A stretch of DNA of 64,000 nt, taken from assembly GCA_022577435.1 (NCBI GenBank), contig JAKOON010000008.1, positions 13,505,001-13,569,000 on the forward strand, read 5' to 3'. The position numbers and the translations under genes are program-made. Numbering within the stretch: the first letter of the stretch is position 1; every line of letters starts with the position of its first letter. The DNA is from Embiotoca jacksoni (Eukaryota > Chordata > Actinopteri > Embiotocidae). Below the pieces are notes generated by a model. That model did no database searches and was not told the origin of the DNA. It saw only the letters and a program-made list of their open reading frames with translations. Shown one piece after another: positions 39,994 through 61,425 of the stretch.

Positions 39994-40185
39994 GAGGCTG
40001 TAGCTCAGTTGGTAGAGTGGGTTGCGCACTAATTGGAAGGTTGGTGGTTCAATCCTCAGTTCCTCCTGTCCACATGCCTAAGTGTCCTTGAGCAAGACAC
40101 TGAACCCTAAATTGCTCCTGATGGTGTACCATCGGTATGTTGTAAGTCGCTTTGGATAAAAGTGTCAGCGAAATGTAATGTAATG
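39994..40185 (+). mobile_element. tRNA-derived SINE with intact A and B boxes
   Basis: The 5' end resembles a tRNA. An A box, tagctcagttgg, is at 40001-40012 and a B box, ggttcaatcc, is at 40046-40055; together they form an internal RNA polymerase III promoter. The body contains gtccttgagcaagacactga. The tail is tgtaagtcgctttggataaa followed by repeated atgta units. The same tail occurs at 26581 and, inverted, at 57021. It is a SINE, not a functional tRNA gene. Confidence 0.85.
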
Positions 40186-40734
40186 ATGGCACCACAGAAA
40201 AAACAACATGTGGTGATGTTCAGAACTTTTTGTTCTTAACAAGCCAAGCCACTAGCTGAGCTGCCTGACAATTCAGTCGTTATCACACACAGCGAACAAG
40301 CCCTCAACAGGTGGGTTGGCTTCCACATGAAGAAGGGATCAAATGTGTGGCTCCGGTACACATTACACATCAGATCAGTGTGTTTTCTTGGCTTGTTAAG
40401 GTTTGTATCAGTGCTGGTTTAGAAAAGCAGTAATGATGAAGAGGTTTCTCTTTATTAAAAAAAAATAATTGTCTCTTACTGCTGTGAGCTTCTTTTTTTC
40501 TTTTTGTCAGGTCTAACAACCTCCATGACTGAATAGTCTCTCTTTGCTTCCCGGTTATTATCTTTTAACCACTTATCCGCTGACCAAGAGCTGTGTGTCT
40601 GTCTTTGTTATAGAAAGTCATTGTTGCAGATCATCCCCACCCCATGCATCAGTCCTCTTCATCCTTTGCATCACCTCTCATCTGCTCAACCCCTCTCCAT
40701 TCAGCAAATGATACACTTCCCCCACTCTGTCAGG

Positions 40735-40925
40735 CTGCATCACTCTTTGAAGTTAATGAGTCAAAACTATCAGTCGTTTCGCTTTTAATTAGAAAACGGA
40801 CAGAATGATTACATTTTTAATTGAAGCTGTCATTTTCAATTAAGATATGACATCCTTGAGAAGCCGTCTCCTCTCTCAAGCCTTTATTTATTCATTTATC
40901 TGCAGCCTTCTCAAGATGTTCCGCT
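40735..40925. other. Candidate conserved non-coding block with homeodomain-type cores
   Basis: Within about 60 bp lie tttaattagaaaac, ttttaattgaagc and ttttcaattaagat, preceded by gttaatgag. These are close variants of the TAATTA/TAATTG homeodomain core. There is no open frame or repeat signature. The interpretation is inference. Confidence 0.25.
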
Positions 40926-42778
40926 CATTTGCCTTCCGATCTCGTTTCTCTCCTCCTGCTCCTCTCTTGCTGTTTGGGAACAATCTCATCAGTGAAGAAG
41001 ACTATTCTTAACGTGTGTTTAATGTCTTATTTTCACTCTCACCTTACACTAATCCTCTCTGGTCATTCTCCTTCATATTCCTCACTACTTCTCATACCAT
41101 CTGCTCATACACTTACTTCATTGCATTTCATTTTATTCTTCTACCAACATCCCCCCGTCCATTAAAATGCATATGATGTGAATTGACCTCACTGCATGAT
41201 GAATTTGATTATTTTTTAATTATGTTTATGATAAAATAGGTTCGGAAATGTGTTCGTCTTATCTTATGAAAATGAGTTTATGCTAAACACTGCAATTTTA
41301 GAAAATAAATCTTAAAATAATCTAAAGAAACACAAGACATTTTTGGGACTTTAACAGTTCAGTAGTTTGTGTAACGTGCTTCACTAAAATCCATGCTCTC
41401 TGAACCAAAGTTGTTTAAATATTTTTCCCAGAAGCTATTTCCTCAAAAACTGACATTCTCAGTGAGAGTTTTCTCTTACAGCAGAGGTAAGTTTTATAGA
41501 TAGAAGAAAAGGACAACTGGGAATACCCAGGGATTTTGGATGCAGTCTTAACTATTTCCTTTAACAGACTCCTTTCTGCAGAGAACAGGTTATATTCTCC
41601 TGGTTTTACTGAGCTAACAAAATATAACAATTGGTGAAGTATCTTTCTGATCTGTGAGAATTGCTTGTCTGTTTAAAAGACTGGCAGCCGATTGTGAACA
41701 CACAATGCTCTCAAGAAAGAGACTGCTGAAACTGATCGGGGCAGGAAAGTGCTGTTGATCCCTCTCAAATGAAAATAAGCATATCGAAGATGGCTGGATT
41801 TAAGGGCGCATTGTTAGCTTGTTTTGTAAGGCTCAAAGTGTGTTGTTGTGGTTGCTGTAAATGTCCTGTTCATTTTATATTCATTTTCTGTTCTCTCTTT
41901 TAGAAATGCTTCATATAGCACTTTCAGCATTGAACTATAAACCATGAATCTTTCATGTTGTTCAGCAAGCTATAAGACATGACTTTATAATAACAGATAA
42001 AAAAAATGGAAAGTGGAATGAAAATGTAGAAGACTCTGTACTTAATATATTTAATCAGGGACTGATTTACACACTCCAGGTGTATATAGCATTGGTCCCA
42101 ATCAAAACGTACGTGTGCATTGTTGGAGACAGTTAGGCTGCATGGAGACAGATGCTCAGAATATTAAGACAGAAGTTGCAGTTGTTCAGCACTGTTTTCC
42201 TTTCTGTGTTATTTGCTGGCAATTGCAAGAAAAGCTTGTTTCACCCAAAATGCACATCGCATCTGACAGGCAATCGGTGTTGGAGCCGGTTGCAGGCCAA
42301 TGGAGACTGTGTTTTTCCTGGTTGTCAATAGAAATGGCAACAAATCTAATTGGTGGATCGTGTTTGAGGAGAGTTTGATGAAAATGTGTAATTGAACATG
42401 AGATCATGATTGATGAATATGAAAAATGAAATCAATCGTGATTGGATTTAGGGCTTTTAAAAAAACATACCACACATTATGATTTCACAATATTTTAGCT
42501 TGTGATAAGATAATATTGTGCATTGCATGAGGGCTCCTAAACTAATTCCTCATGAATATCACACATTTTATTTTCACTTTTGGAACCAGATTAATGTGTC
42601 CACAAAGTAAATTCAATTGAAATCTTAAACCTATCAGGAGAAGTTTTATCTACCCCCTCTCACATTGAGAATACTTACAAAAACACTGTTGATGTGCTCA
42701 CGTCACAGGCTCCACTGTAGCCTGCTCCATCGCTACTGTTGTGGCTGTAAACGGTGTATAAATTATGTCTTAATCCCC

Positions 42779-43030
42779 ACAAAATGACTCATTTCACAAT
42801 GAGAATTTGGTTTGATAACATTTGGAAAGTCACGACTGAATTATTTTATCCCCATTCAAGTTAGCATCGAGCCGAACCAGCTCGGCTGGTGGAAGTCTCT
42901 GATGCACATGCTCCGGCCAAACTGTCCCCAGTACAAAGTTAAACCACTGGTGCGGGAATGTCACACCACACCTGAAAGGTCTGTGAAATAAAGAGAGTGT
43001 TACCCGGTGGTGATATTTAAAGCTAAGCAC
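42779..43030 (+). repeat. Dispersed repeat, copy 1 of a pair
   Basis: It starts aaaatgactcatttcacaat and contains gaattattttatccccattc, aagttagcat and gcgggaatgtcacacca. The copy at 44673-44990 has the same blocks in the same order and orientation. Confidence 0.7.
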
Positions 43031-44672
43031 AGTTTTGTTTTGTCAAAGTTGGGTTATGTAAGGAGAGTCTGTCATTATGTTTTTACCCTGGGCTCCCTCT
43101 ACATTTCTGTGCCTCAAGCATATGCTTAATTTTACCTCTATTATTTGTCGTTCACAACATTTCTTCCCTGTCTTTCTCTTGTCTCTTCTTCTCCCCTCTT
43201 CCAAACCTGGAGGAGTAGGTGGCTGTGACTCTTTACAGTCGAACTCCTGGTGAGGAGGCTCTTGAGTGCAGCCTGAGCCATTCTTTGTCCGCACAATGCT
43301 GTATTCTCATTAACTCTTATCTAAGTTCATCTTGCATCCAAATAGTGTGAGCCACTCAATACTGACTGCACTGAAAAGACAAAATGAAAAAGACAAAGCA
43401 GGCAGCACAGACAGAGAGAGAAGCTGAGAGGGAGCGGCTGAGAGAGAGAGCATCGTGTAGATAAAGCACAGAGAAATAATGGTTTAATGGTGATTGAGGA
43501 TGGGCAGAATAATTACTACAGGCCTGTTGGTTTGATGTGAAATTAAACTACATTCATATCTGAAACTCTGATAAGAATGTTTTTTTTTCTATAAACCAGT
43601 AGTTGTCTTTGTCCTTTTAAATTTTTTGGAGCTAGAAAAGAAGTCAGAGAAGAATAAATGGCTCGGATAAATAATTAAATTGAATTCATAATCGTAATTC
43701 CATCTTATGACCACAATAGAGTCTCTGTGAATGCCCTCATGTTATTTGCGTTCAATCGAGCATCGCAAGAGGAATGCCAATGTCAGGACTTCAAACTGCT
43801 ACTTGGAGCGTGACCAAGATGAAAACAGTGTCTCTGTTCTGGTAAACAGAGGCCACGAGCAGGTGAAGACATAAAGTCAGTGCTTAGTGCAGTGCTTCTT
43901 AGTTTGTTCAGACGATTAGAAACCCCCTCATAATTCTCTCTGTAAGTATCATCTGCCGCTCCTCATAAACACACACGGTTACTCCCCCGCCTACATCATC
44001 AGATCCTACATTGCAGCTGGATTTCCTCATTGAGATGTAAAGAGCGATAATTGCAGACTGATTGCAGCAGTTTGAGGGCTTTCATCTAACCTCGGTCTTG
44101 TAATATCATATGATGGAAAGATATTTTCTACTTGCACCTTTAAATGCGTATTAAGCCCCCATGATATCACACCTGCTTCTAAGAGCCAATGTTACTTGTG
44201 TCAAATTGCCCTTTTTTCATGAAAGTCCTGTTAAAGGCTATGTTGTTTCAGCGTAGCAGTGACTTTCACGCTGACATCAGGATACTAGTAATTTCAGGAG
44301 GACACTGTTTTCCAGGACTGAATGGTTAAATACACTTCCTCAATGCAACAGAAAGAGGAACTTTTCAGATACTTATAATTAGTGTTTTAATCATACAAAC
44401 ACTGAATTAATGTTACAAGCTCAAACTGTCTTATAAGTACCAAAATCTTTATGGTCGGTCACAAATACAGTTTTAGTCTTTTTGTAAAGGCTTAGCAATT
44501 TCCCTGAACAGCTTAGCACTGTTGTGTTTTCAAAGAGATGAACAATGCCTAAACGGGACATATCATTGTCCATTTTTAACCCTAATAAGCCCGGCAAAAA
44601 AAATAAAATGAGGAAAACGATAGATGTGTATATTTATTTTAAACCTATCAAATAAATGCCAACACAAACAAC

Positions 44673-44990
44673 AAAAAATGACTCATTTCACAATGACAAT
44701 TTGATCTATTTGATTTGGAAACTCTACAAAAGTCACACGGTTGAATTATTTTATCCTCATTCAAGTTAGCATAGGGCTGAAGCTGCAGAAGTCCTTGTGC
44801 GCATGCTGTACTCAGAGCATGACCAGTTTGCCTCCATTCAACTGTGCGGGAATGTCTCACCAGACAACAGATGTAAAAACTCTGCGGACTGAAAAATACA
44901 GAGATTTATCTGGCAGTTTAATCAGCATTGAGGAAGGGCTCAAATGTAACGGACGCTCATTTATATGTAAAAGTCCCGCACTGTAGCTTT
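44673..44990 (+). repeat. Dispersed repeat, copy 2 of a pair
   Basis: Blocks aaaatgactcatttcacaat, gaattattttatcctcattc, aagttagcat and tgcgggaatgtctcacca match copy 1 about 1.9 kb away. The 3' end, gtcccgcactgtagctttaa, is absent from copy 1 in this exact form, so the copies are of different lengths. Confidence 0.7.
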
Positions 44991-45601
44991 AAATATATGT
45001 CAAACAAGGTTTCCAGATTGAGAAAAATGGAGAACTTCTAGATGTAGAGAATTGAAGTAGCAGTGGAAACAAACAGAGCAAATATTTGGGATTGAATGTG
45101 GCTGCAGAATAAATGAGGCATTAAAGAGGAGTGTTTTTGTTTGAGGAGACTCTTTGAGTAATTGTCAATGCTGCGACAGGCAATTATTATTAGCATTACT
45201 TAAAACAAATTTATCTGGCCCAATAGGTTTCTTCTGAGCTGAAGGCTCACGGAGACCCACAGTTCACATCCACTTTATTCACAGCTCAGTAGACTGAATA
45301 CTTTCGAGACCCTTTGCCCTCCATCGTGACTCTGCCTCAGCTGCCAGATAAATGCCCAGAGGAGACTGTCTGATACCATAAACACCACCAAAGAATTTAA
45401 CCATGATGGATGGTGCTGGAGAGTGTCTCCACTCTGCTCAGGAACTCTGTCCCACAATTCCTCAACTCCAATATTAAGGTGTTTTCAAATCAGTAAGTTA
45501 TGTTCCTGCATCTGTGTGCACATGGTGCTGAAGAGTTATTTAGTACAATCTGGCTGTGCCCCCGAAAGAATTTAGGTCTGTAAGGAAAAAAATTGTTGAG
45601 G

Positions 45602-45606
<5 letters not shown>

Positions 45607-45649
<43 letters not shown>

Positions 45650-45654
45650 TGTGT
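45607..45654. repeat. (GT)n microsatellite
   Basis: A GT dinucleotide tract of about 48 bp with one GAGT interruption near its end. Confidence 0.95.
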
Positions 45655-48214
45655 ATTGCTATTGCTTAATGTGTGTGTTTAGAGACAGCCTTAGGTCTTC
45701 GGGATGGCACTGTTCTGCTGCTCCAACTTTAATTGGCTGCTGGCCCCTCAGCCTCGCCTGAATGGAGAGTCATTTAGGGACCTTTCACTCTCATAGAGGA
45801 CTGTCGGTTGCTGCTGAAGGTGAAATTGCATTCCTGTTTCCATACAATGGTGGGTCTGAGTTGGAAGGGGCAAGAGTATCACTGTCATTATCATGACAAT
45901 GGAAGCTAATTCCACCGCCACTAGCGCCATTCTGAAACCCTCTGCAGCTCCAGCTTATCAGGGGGCACCATGAGACCAGCAGGAAGCTGCGCCAGCAACG
46001 CGAATGTGGCAAAGAGTCACACATTCAGGGCACACTCCCCGACAGACACAAACACATTCAGGACTCGCACTCTGTTTAGGTCAGCTGTCATTGGCAGGAA
46101 TCAGCAAAAATGTTGTGCACATGCCGCTCAATGACACACTAAATGGCAAAGCATTACGCTATATTCATGTTATATTTTCCTTGACATGGATGTGACGGCA
46201 CATTTCTGCACTGAACCGATGACACCCATCAGCAGCTCTGTAACCTCTTAATGTCCTTGTTGCAGCTTTATGTATAGGTATTACAGTGAGAAGACTGAGG
46301 CTCTGAGGTCAGTGTGAGTCAAAGAGATGCTTGAAGAAGCTATTTCTCTATGCATCATGTGAAGGCACACAAGGTACACAATTAGAACTGTTTAACCTTG
46401 TGATCATGGCCCTGTTTTGTCCATTTGCACCATTTCACTGCAGTGCTGCATGATGGTCTGACACCATTATCTGCAGCCTTTGTCCTTCTCTTTCTTCCGA
46501 GCCTATCATCATCTACCATCCAGCAGCTTCGTCCTCTGTGCATTAAGAGGGCAGCTTGGTGTTAGACCTTGGAATCACTGTTAAACACTGACCTGATCCA
46601 CATTTAAACCACACACACCAAACTGCAGATGCAACCACACACACATCTACATACAGAAAATTCCTGTGATGTGTAAAAGTAACAGTCGGTATCTGTTTGG
46701 TTAAAGTATAAGGTTTGAACCCTGGCATCTTCCTTTAGATTTAGTACTCTGTCTAAAAACTAGTCTCTTGTACTAGTATATACTCTATTTTACAGTTTTA
46801 ACTTCCCACCCTGTGCTATTGGGTCGGTGATTTCAGTCAGGGGCCTCTATGCACAGTGTTACTGAGCACTGTGAGCAAATCAGCAACAGGGACTCACTGA
46901 GCACCGCGACAAATCTGCCTGTTCTTTTAAATAGCTGAGATATCACAGTAATTTCTATTTGTAAGCATGTGCTTCTATAATCAATGACATAAACAACATA
47001 ATTTTAATTCTTAAAAAAAACAAAAAACATTTATATAATAGTCATAATCCTGATGAGGGCGTCACTGCAACAGAAGCTTTGTTGCAATTAAAGGTGCTGA
47101 ATAAAAAATTACCTGATAATCTGGACAAGGATGTGAATCCAGCAAGAAAAAACTAGATATGCTGCAGACAATTTGCTGTTGTGAGTGAATACAAGTACGA
47201 CGGCCTCATGTTCTGTAATTATTTTCATAGTCTGGGAATTAATTTAATATACTTGTGATGTTTCTTGAATCAAACATTTAAATCCAACATTATTGTCAGA
47301 TTCTTCTCATTATTACACTGTAGGGAATCAGAGAGATAAATGAAGCTGTTTTCTGTCTCTCTGGTGTCTATCTGGTCTCGTGCTCTGCCATCTATTTTGC
47401 AGATGGCACAGGTGACATAACGCATCCTTTCCAAGAAATAATTCACATGCAACCCCATTTGAATCCCATTTCCTGCCATAACTGCTCTCATCTGCTGTCT
47501 ATTCTTTAAATATACATCCCCCTCCATCTTATTTTTCCAGGTTTTCCTTCTCACATGATTATTTTATGGACAAATTAATATTGTCAGTCAGTCAGACCAA
47601 TATTAGAGTGACTGAAGTTCACTCTACTTTTGCATTCTCAGAAAGTTACTCTGGCTCAGTGTCAAATAGTTGGGCGAATGGCTCTAACATTTGCCAATTA
47701 TTTCCAAACATAACGTACAGCTGAAGCCCATGGAAATATTATTAGTTCTCCAGTTATGTGGTCATAAACCACATTGGTCCTGAATTACTTAACAAATTAG
47801 AATTTTGACTTGATGGAGGTGCCTGATAGCCTGGTGTTACCAAACAAAATTCACTGCGTGAATATATGGGCCTGGATGTGCTCCACAGTGAATCGTTTGC
47901 AGTCGTTGTATCCTACTGGGCGTAGACCTCAGGTTAATGTTGAAACTATTGGAGTAGATGTAACCAATAGGTATGCGCCAAAACTTCACCACCGCTGCAA
48001 CTACATTTAGAAAAAAAATGCTCAACCTCAACATCATCCCACTGGTCAATGATTGGTCCACAATTCAGAGTAGGTGAGTGAACGTTAATGCGAACAGGGT
48101 TTCCAGACTATAATCACAGTGAAGAAAACTGCCAGGTGTTAGGGAAGAAATTATAGTAACACTAAAGTTGTTACAATTTTCATCATGAAATAAATGGACC
48201 AAATTCAAATGAGA

Positions 48215-48300
48215 ACCTCATAGTGGAGCTCGAGGAAAACTCATTGGATTTATCATGTGTGGCACCTCATGGTGGCGCTAGAAGTCAGGGGCTCACCAAA
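48215..48300. repeat. Dispersed repeat fragment (catggtggcgctagaag type)
   Basis: It contains catggtggcgctagaagtca followed by ggggctcaccaaaatc, and an earlier similar half unit catagtggagctcgaggaaa. The phrase is one I associate with a dispersed fish repeat. Its class and limits are not known to me. Confidence 0.4.
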
Positions 48301-48549
48301 ATCGAATGTAGGCATATTTTCTTGAAATAATGAATCATTTGAGTCAAAATTACATAAGAATCCATTTTGGTGATATTTTTAGCCTGAACCAAAGTGGTGG
48401 ATCAATTGACAACAACTGACCACGAGCATGACTAAAAACAAAGAGTATAAAAAAATACCTTTTACTTTTAAGAAAAATAAGAATGAACAATACAATTGTA
48501 TACAGTAACTATTCTGAAAAACTCTGATAAACTAATAACAAATAGATTT

Positions 48550-48568
48550 AAAAAAAAAAAAAAAAAAA
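48550..48568. repeat. Poly-A run (19 A)
   Basis: A homopolymer of about 19 A. No retroposon body is recognisable next to it. Confidence 0.9.
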
Positions 48569-48877
48569 GACATCTACATTCATCATGTAGTGTGCACCAT
48601 CGGGCACTGTTACTTTAACATGTACAGAACATACAACAAATCTGAATATATATTATTAAACTCTTCTTGGATAAATGTTGTGGTTGCAATGGAATTCTCC
48701 ATCATAATATAATAAATAAACATAATAAAAGGTCTTCCCTTTTTTTTTTTCTTCCTTCCAGCAAGCAATATTAACAGAGCTCAAACATCCTTTTCAAATC
48801 AATTTCCAGGGCACACAAGGATGGAGAAAATATAAGAAGAAAGAGCAGTGCTGGATGGCAGAAAATGTCAGGGCTTT

Positions 48878-48892
48878 TTTATTCTATTTATT
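48878..48892 (-). terminator. Candidate clec18 polyadenylation signals
   Basis: Two AATAAA hexamers lie on the minus strand at 48878-48883 and 48887-48892, about 230 bp beyond the clec18 stop codon. A variant ATTAAA lies closer, at 48957-48962. Cleavage would be expected 10-30 bp past the signal used, giving a 3' UTR of roughly 150-270 nt. The interval 48870-49119 is otherwise featureless. Confidence 0.5.
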
Positions 48893-49119
48893 AACGGTTC
48901 ATTCTGAAGATATATGCGAAGAATAAACAGCTAAATTTCTAAGTAGCATACAACTATTTAATTATACAAAATTTACATTCAACGTTAAAACATGTACAGT
49001 ATATACAGTACATCTACACTATATTGATCCATGTACAATGACTGACAAAACCTACAACAACAGCAGTGGTCATCGTCCCAACCAGCATGCAACCTATTAA
49101 CCCCTTGGAGGAATCCAGG

Positions 49120-58902
<9,783 letters not shown>

Positions 58903-61356
58903 AGTGAACTCCTGAAGCGTCTTCTACAACAGTGGCCACTTGCGCTCACTTACCCTGTCTCCTCCTCTCCTCTTCTCCTCCCTCTTTTTTCTTCAACCGC
59001 TCAAGCGCTTTCACCTCGGCCTGAAGCGCAAAGCACATGTCGTCCCTCAAAATTGAGTTTACAATCCCTGCAAGGACCGTCGACCCGACGTCGAGTGTTC
59101 CTATCGTTTTGATATATCCATAAACTATTATTCCTATAATCACCGATTTTTATGTTGTTTGAAAAGCAATATAATATGTTGCCCTGTCTACAAATTTAAA
59201 AAGCTCTGAACTTTTTATGGTGGGTGCAAACAAGTCTGCAAGAGGAACAGCAGGCTTAAGTTTGCCATATCTTTAACAAGACATTTGAATCACCTTATTG
59301 CATATTGTTATGCTTTTCTTGAAGCAGTTTTGTTTTTGCATACCTTGACTTTAGGAATAAATTAAACTTTGTCAATTTTTTTTTTTTTTTGTGTTTGTAC
59401 GCATATCATTACAGGATTATCATTATTGGATTACTATTAATTGTGCATTATAATGTAAGCAGCTGTTTAATGTTGTAATTAGTTGAGGTTGAGCTAATTT
59501 ACCATTTTAATTGAATCTACAACAATTCAATATTAAAACGATTGTATGAAGTGAGTTAAATCATGGTCCACAAAACAAAAGTTGTAAAATTAATGTTCCT
59601 GTGTCTTCTCGTGTTTAAAATGTGATGGATTATAGTACTGTACTATAAAGTGAAAATTAATTAAAAGTATCCCAAAATTGTACTTATTTAGTTTGCCTAA
59701 TTTCCACCACTGACAGCAGGTGTGATGAAAGGAACTGTGGCTGAATCACCTCTACTATAATCCCCCAACCTGAATGACAAAAGGAGTGCTGAAACAACTG
59801 ATGGAGGGGCTCTTCATGACTGGTCATCATTCTTATTGATGGGAAGTTGCTTTTGAGGGACTCATGTCTATCGTTCACATGAATCACCGGAGATTTATTT
59901 CTGAGTTATGTACAGGCTGAGCTGCAGGATATAATCTTTTGGGTGTTAATAAAGGAGAACACGAGGTGGTAGAACTCATAAGAAAGAAAGAGGCACAAAA
60001 AAAAAAAAACAGATAGGGCTTAGTGTGGAAGGGTACAGGATGGAGCTGTCTGAGAGCCTGTTTAGATGTTTCTTTATGGACTCAGTCCAGGAAGCATGAA
60101 TCATGATGTGCACACTGTGGGGTGATTCAGTGTCTGGGGAGGACTGCACAGCGACACAATAGACTCACAGTCATTTCTCTCCTCATCCTGAGGATTCAGT
60201 CCCCAGGCTGTCCAGGTATCGTATCTCTTTGATTTTGCTGCATCTTTAAGAGACTGTCTGACCCCGTTGAGCCATGTGACAGCTGACAGTCTGTTCTGGG
60301 CTCAGTCAGACACATCCACCCACTAACATGATTTCTCTCATGTAGATCCAACAATCAAAGGAGCCACTGTAGCTCCTTCCTGCTTGAGCTCAAAGCAGCA
60401 CTCAAGATCGTATGCTCTCCTCAACACACATTACACTTTGAACTGCAGACTGCTGTGGTGTTGGCTGAACACACTGAAGACAAAAGACCATCTATAGAAA
60501 ACGTGTTTTCTCTCCAGCACACCTCTACATTTTCCTTTAAATGATCAGATTTCCTACAAAGACCATTTTGTTTGCAGAATCACTGTAGTTTTTAATTTCT
60601 CCACAGCCAACAGTTGAAAAGAAGACACAGATGATATAAATATCTTCCGGAGTGAGATTCACAAGGTAATTTGAGACCAATGCATTACTTAGTTTGTAGG
60701 TATCGTCATCCAGGACACATGCAGCTTCACTACCGAATCAAAAGTTCTCAATTCACAGAAGCGACTGCCCACAAAAACATGCAGTTTTACTGTATTCCAA
60801 ATCCTTGTTACACCAAACAGACAGGTGTAAGAAAAATAATCAATCATCTGTTATATATGTGTACTTAGTTTAGCTGCATAACTCACCTGTGAAGTGTCAG
60901 CTTCAGGGAGTGCTGAAGTTAAAGAGAGCTAGTGGGATTCTTTGATCTGCTTTTAACCTGAGAGTGATTTATGTTGATTTTGTTCAGCCCTATTAGCGTA
61001 TAGTATAGGAATGCACGCATGCATATATTCCTGCAGAGGGCACAGCTTCTCTGTGGATTCTCTCCATCACCGGGCTGCCTTGACCGGAGACAGAAGTGCA
61101 CTGCAAATGAAGTGTTGGGATAATAAAGTGGTCACATTTTTCTTCAGGTCTCTTTCTCTGATTGGCTCCTGAAAAACCAGCATTCAGCACCGTTTAGCAG
61201 TAGCAGCTTTTCCACTTCCAACTGTGGTCTTTCTCTTACCTGGAGTCCCTGTAGTCATTCTGAGGACTGCCAACTCAAAGTTCACACTGCTTTGCAACTT
61301 TTAATACATTTGAGGACTGACTATCCACTGGGCATTGGATTTGCATTGGTGGAAAC
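58903..61356. promoter_or_regulatory. Intergenic region between divergent clec18 and fbln7 start codons
   Basis: The two start codons are 2,454 bp apart and point away from each other, so both promoters should lie here. The clec18 side (58903-59110) is GC-richer with several CpGs and a purine-rich stretch. On the fbln7 side an inverted CCAAT box (attgg) sits at 61161-61165, about 190 bp before the ATG. No TATA box is convincing at either end. The middle is AT-rich, with a poly-T run near 59380 and a poly-A run near 60000. No gene is seen in it. Confidence 0.5.
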
Positions 61357-61425
61357 ATGTTTCCATCTGCTGTGATTGTCGTCAGCTTGCTGTGTGTCTG
61401 TTCGCTTCCTCCTACTTTTGGACAG
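61357..61425 (+). CDS. fbln7: fbln7 exon 1: signal peptide
   Basis: The ATG at 61357 has A at -3 and encodes MFPSAVIVVSLLCVCSLPPT, then FGQ, directly before donor gtaaga. It is a complete hydrophobic leader in its own exon (phase 0). Confidence 0.88.

Larger units (their letters stand above)
40186..48869. other. Gene-free stretch downstream of clec18
   Basis: No exon is supported here. It holds a related repeat pair at 42779-43030 and 44673-44990, a GT microsatellite at 45607, a repeat-like fragment at 48215-48300 and a poly-A run at 48550. Bases 40735-40925 carry four homeodomain-type cores. The open frames are short and composition-driven. Confidence 0.5.

Noticed and set aside
40001..40055. 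tRNA gene call based on A and B boxes
   Set aside because: The sequence does not fold as a full tRNA and runs on into a SINE body and tail.
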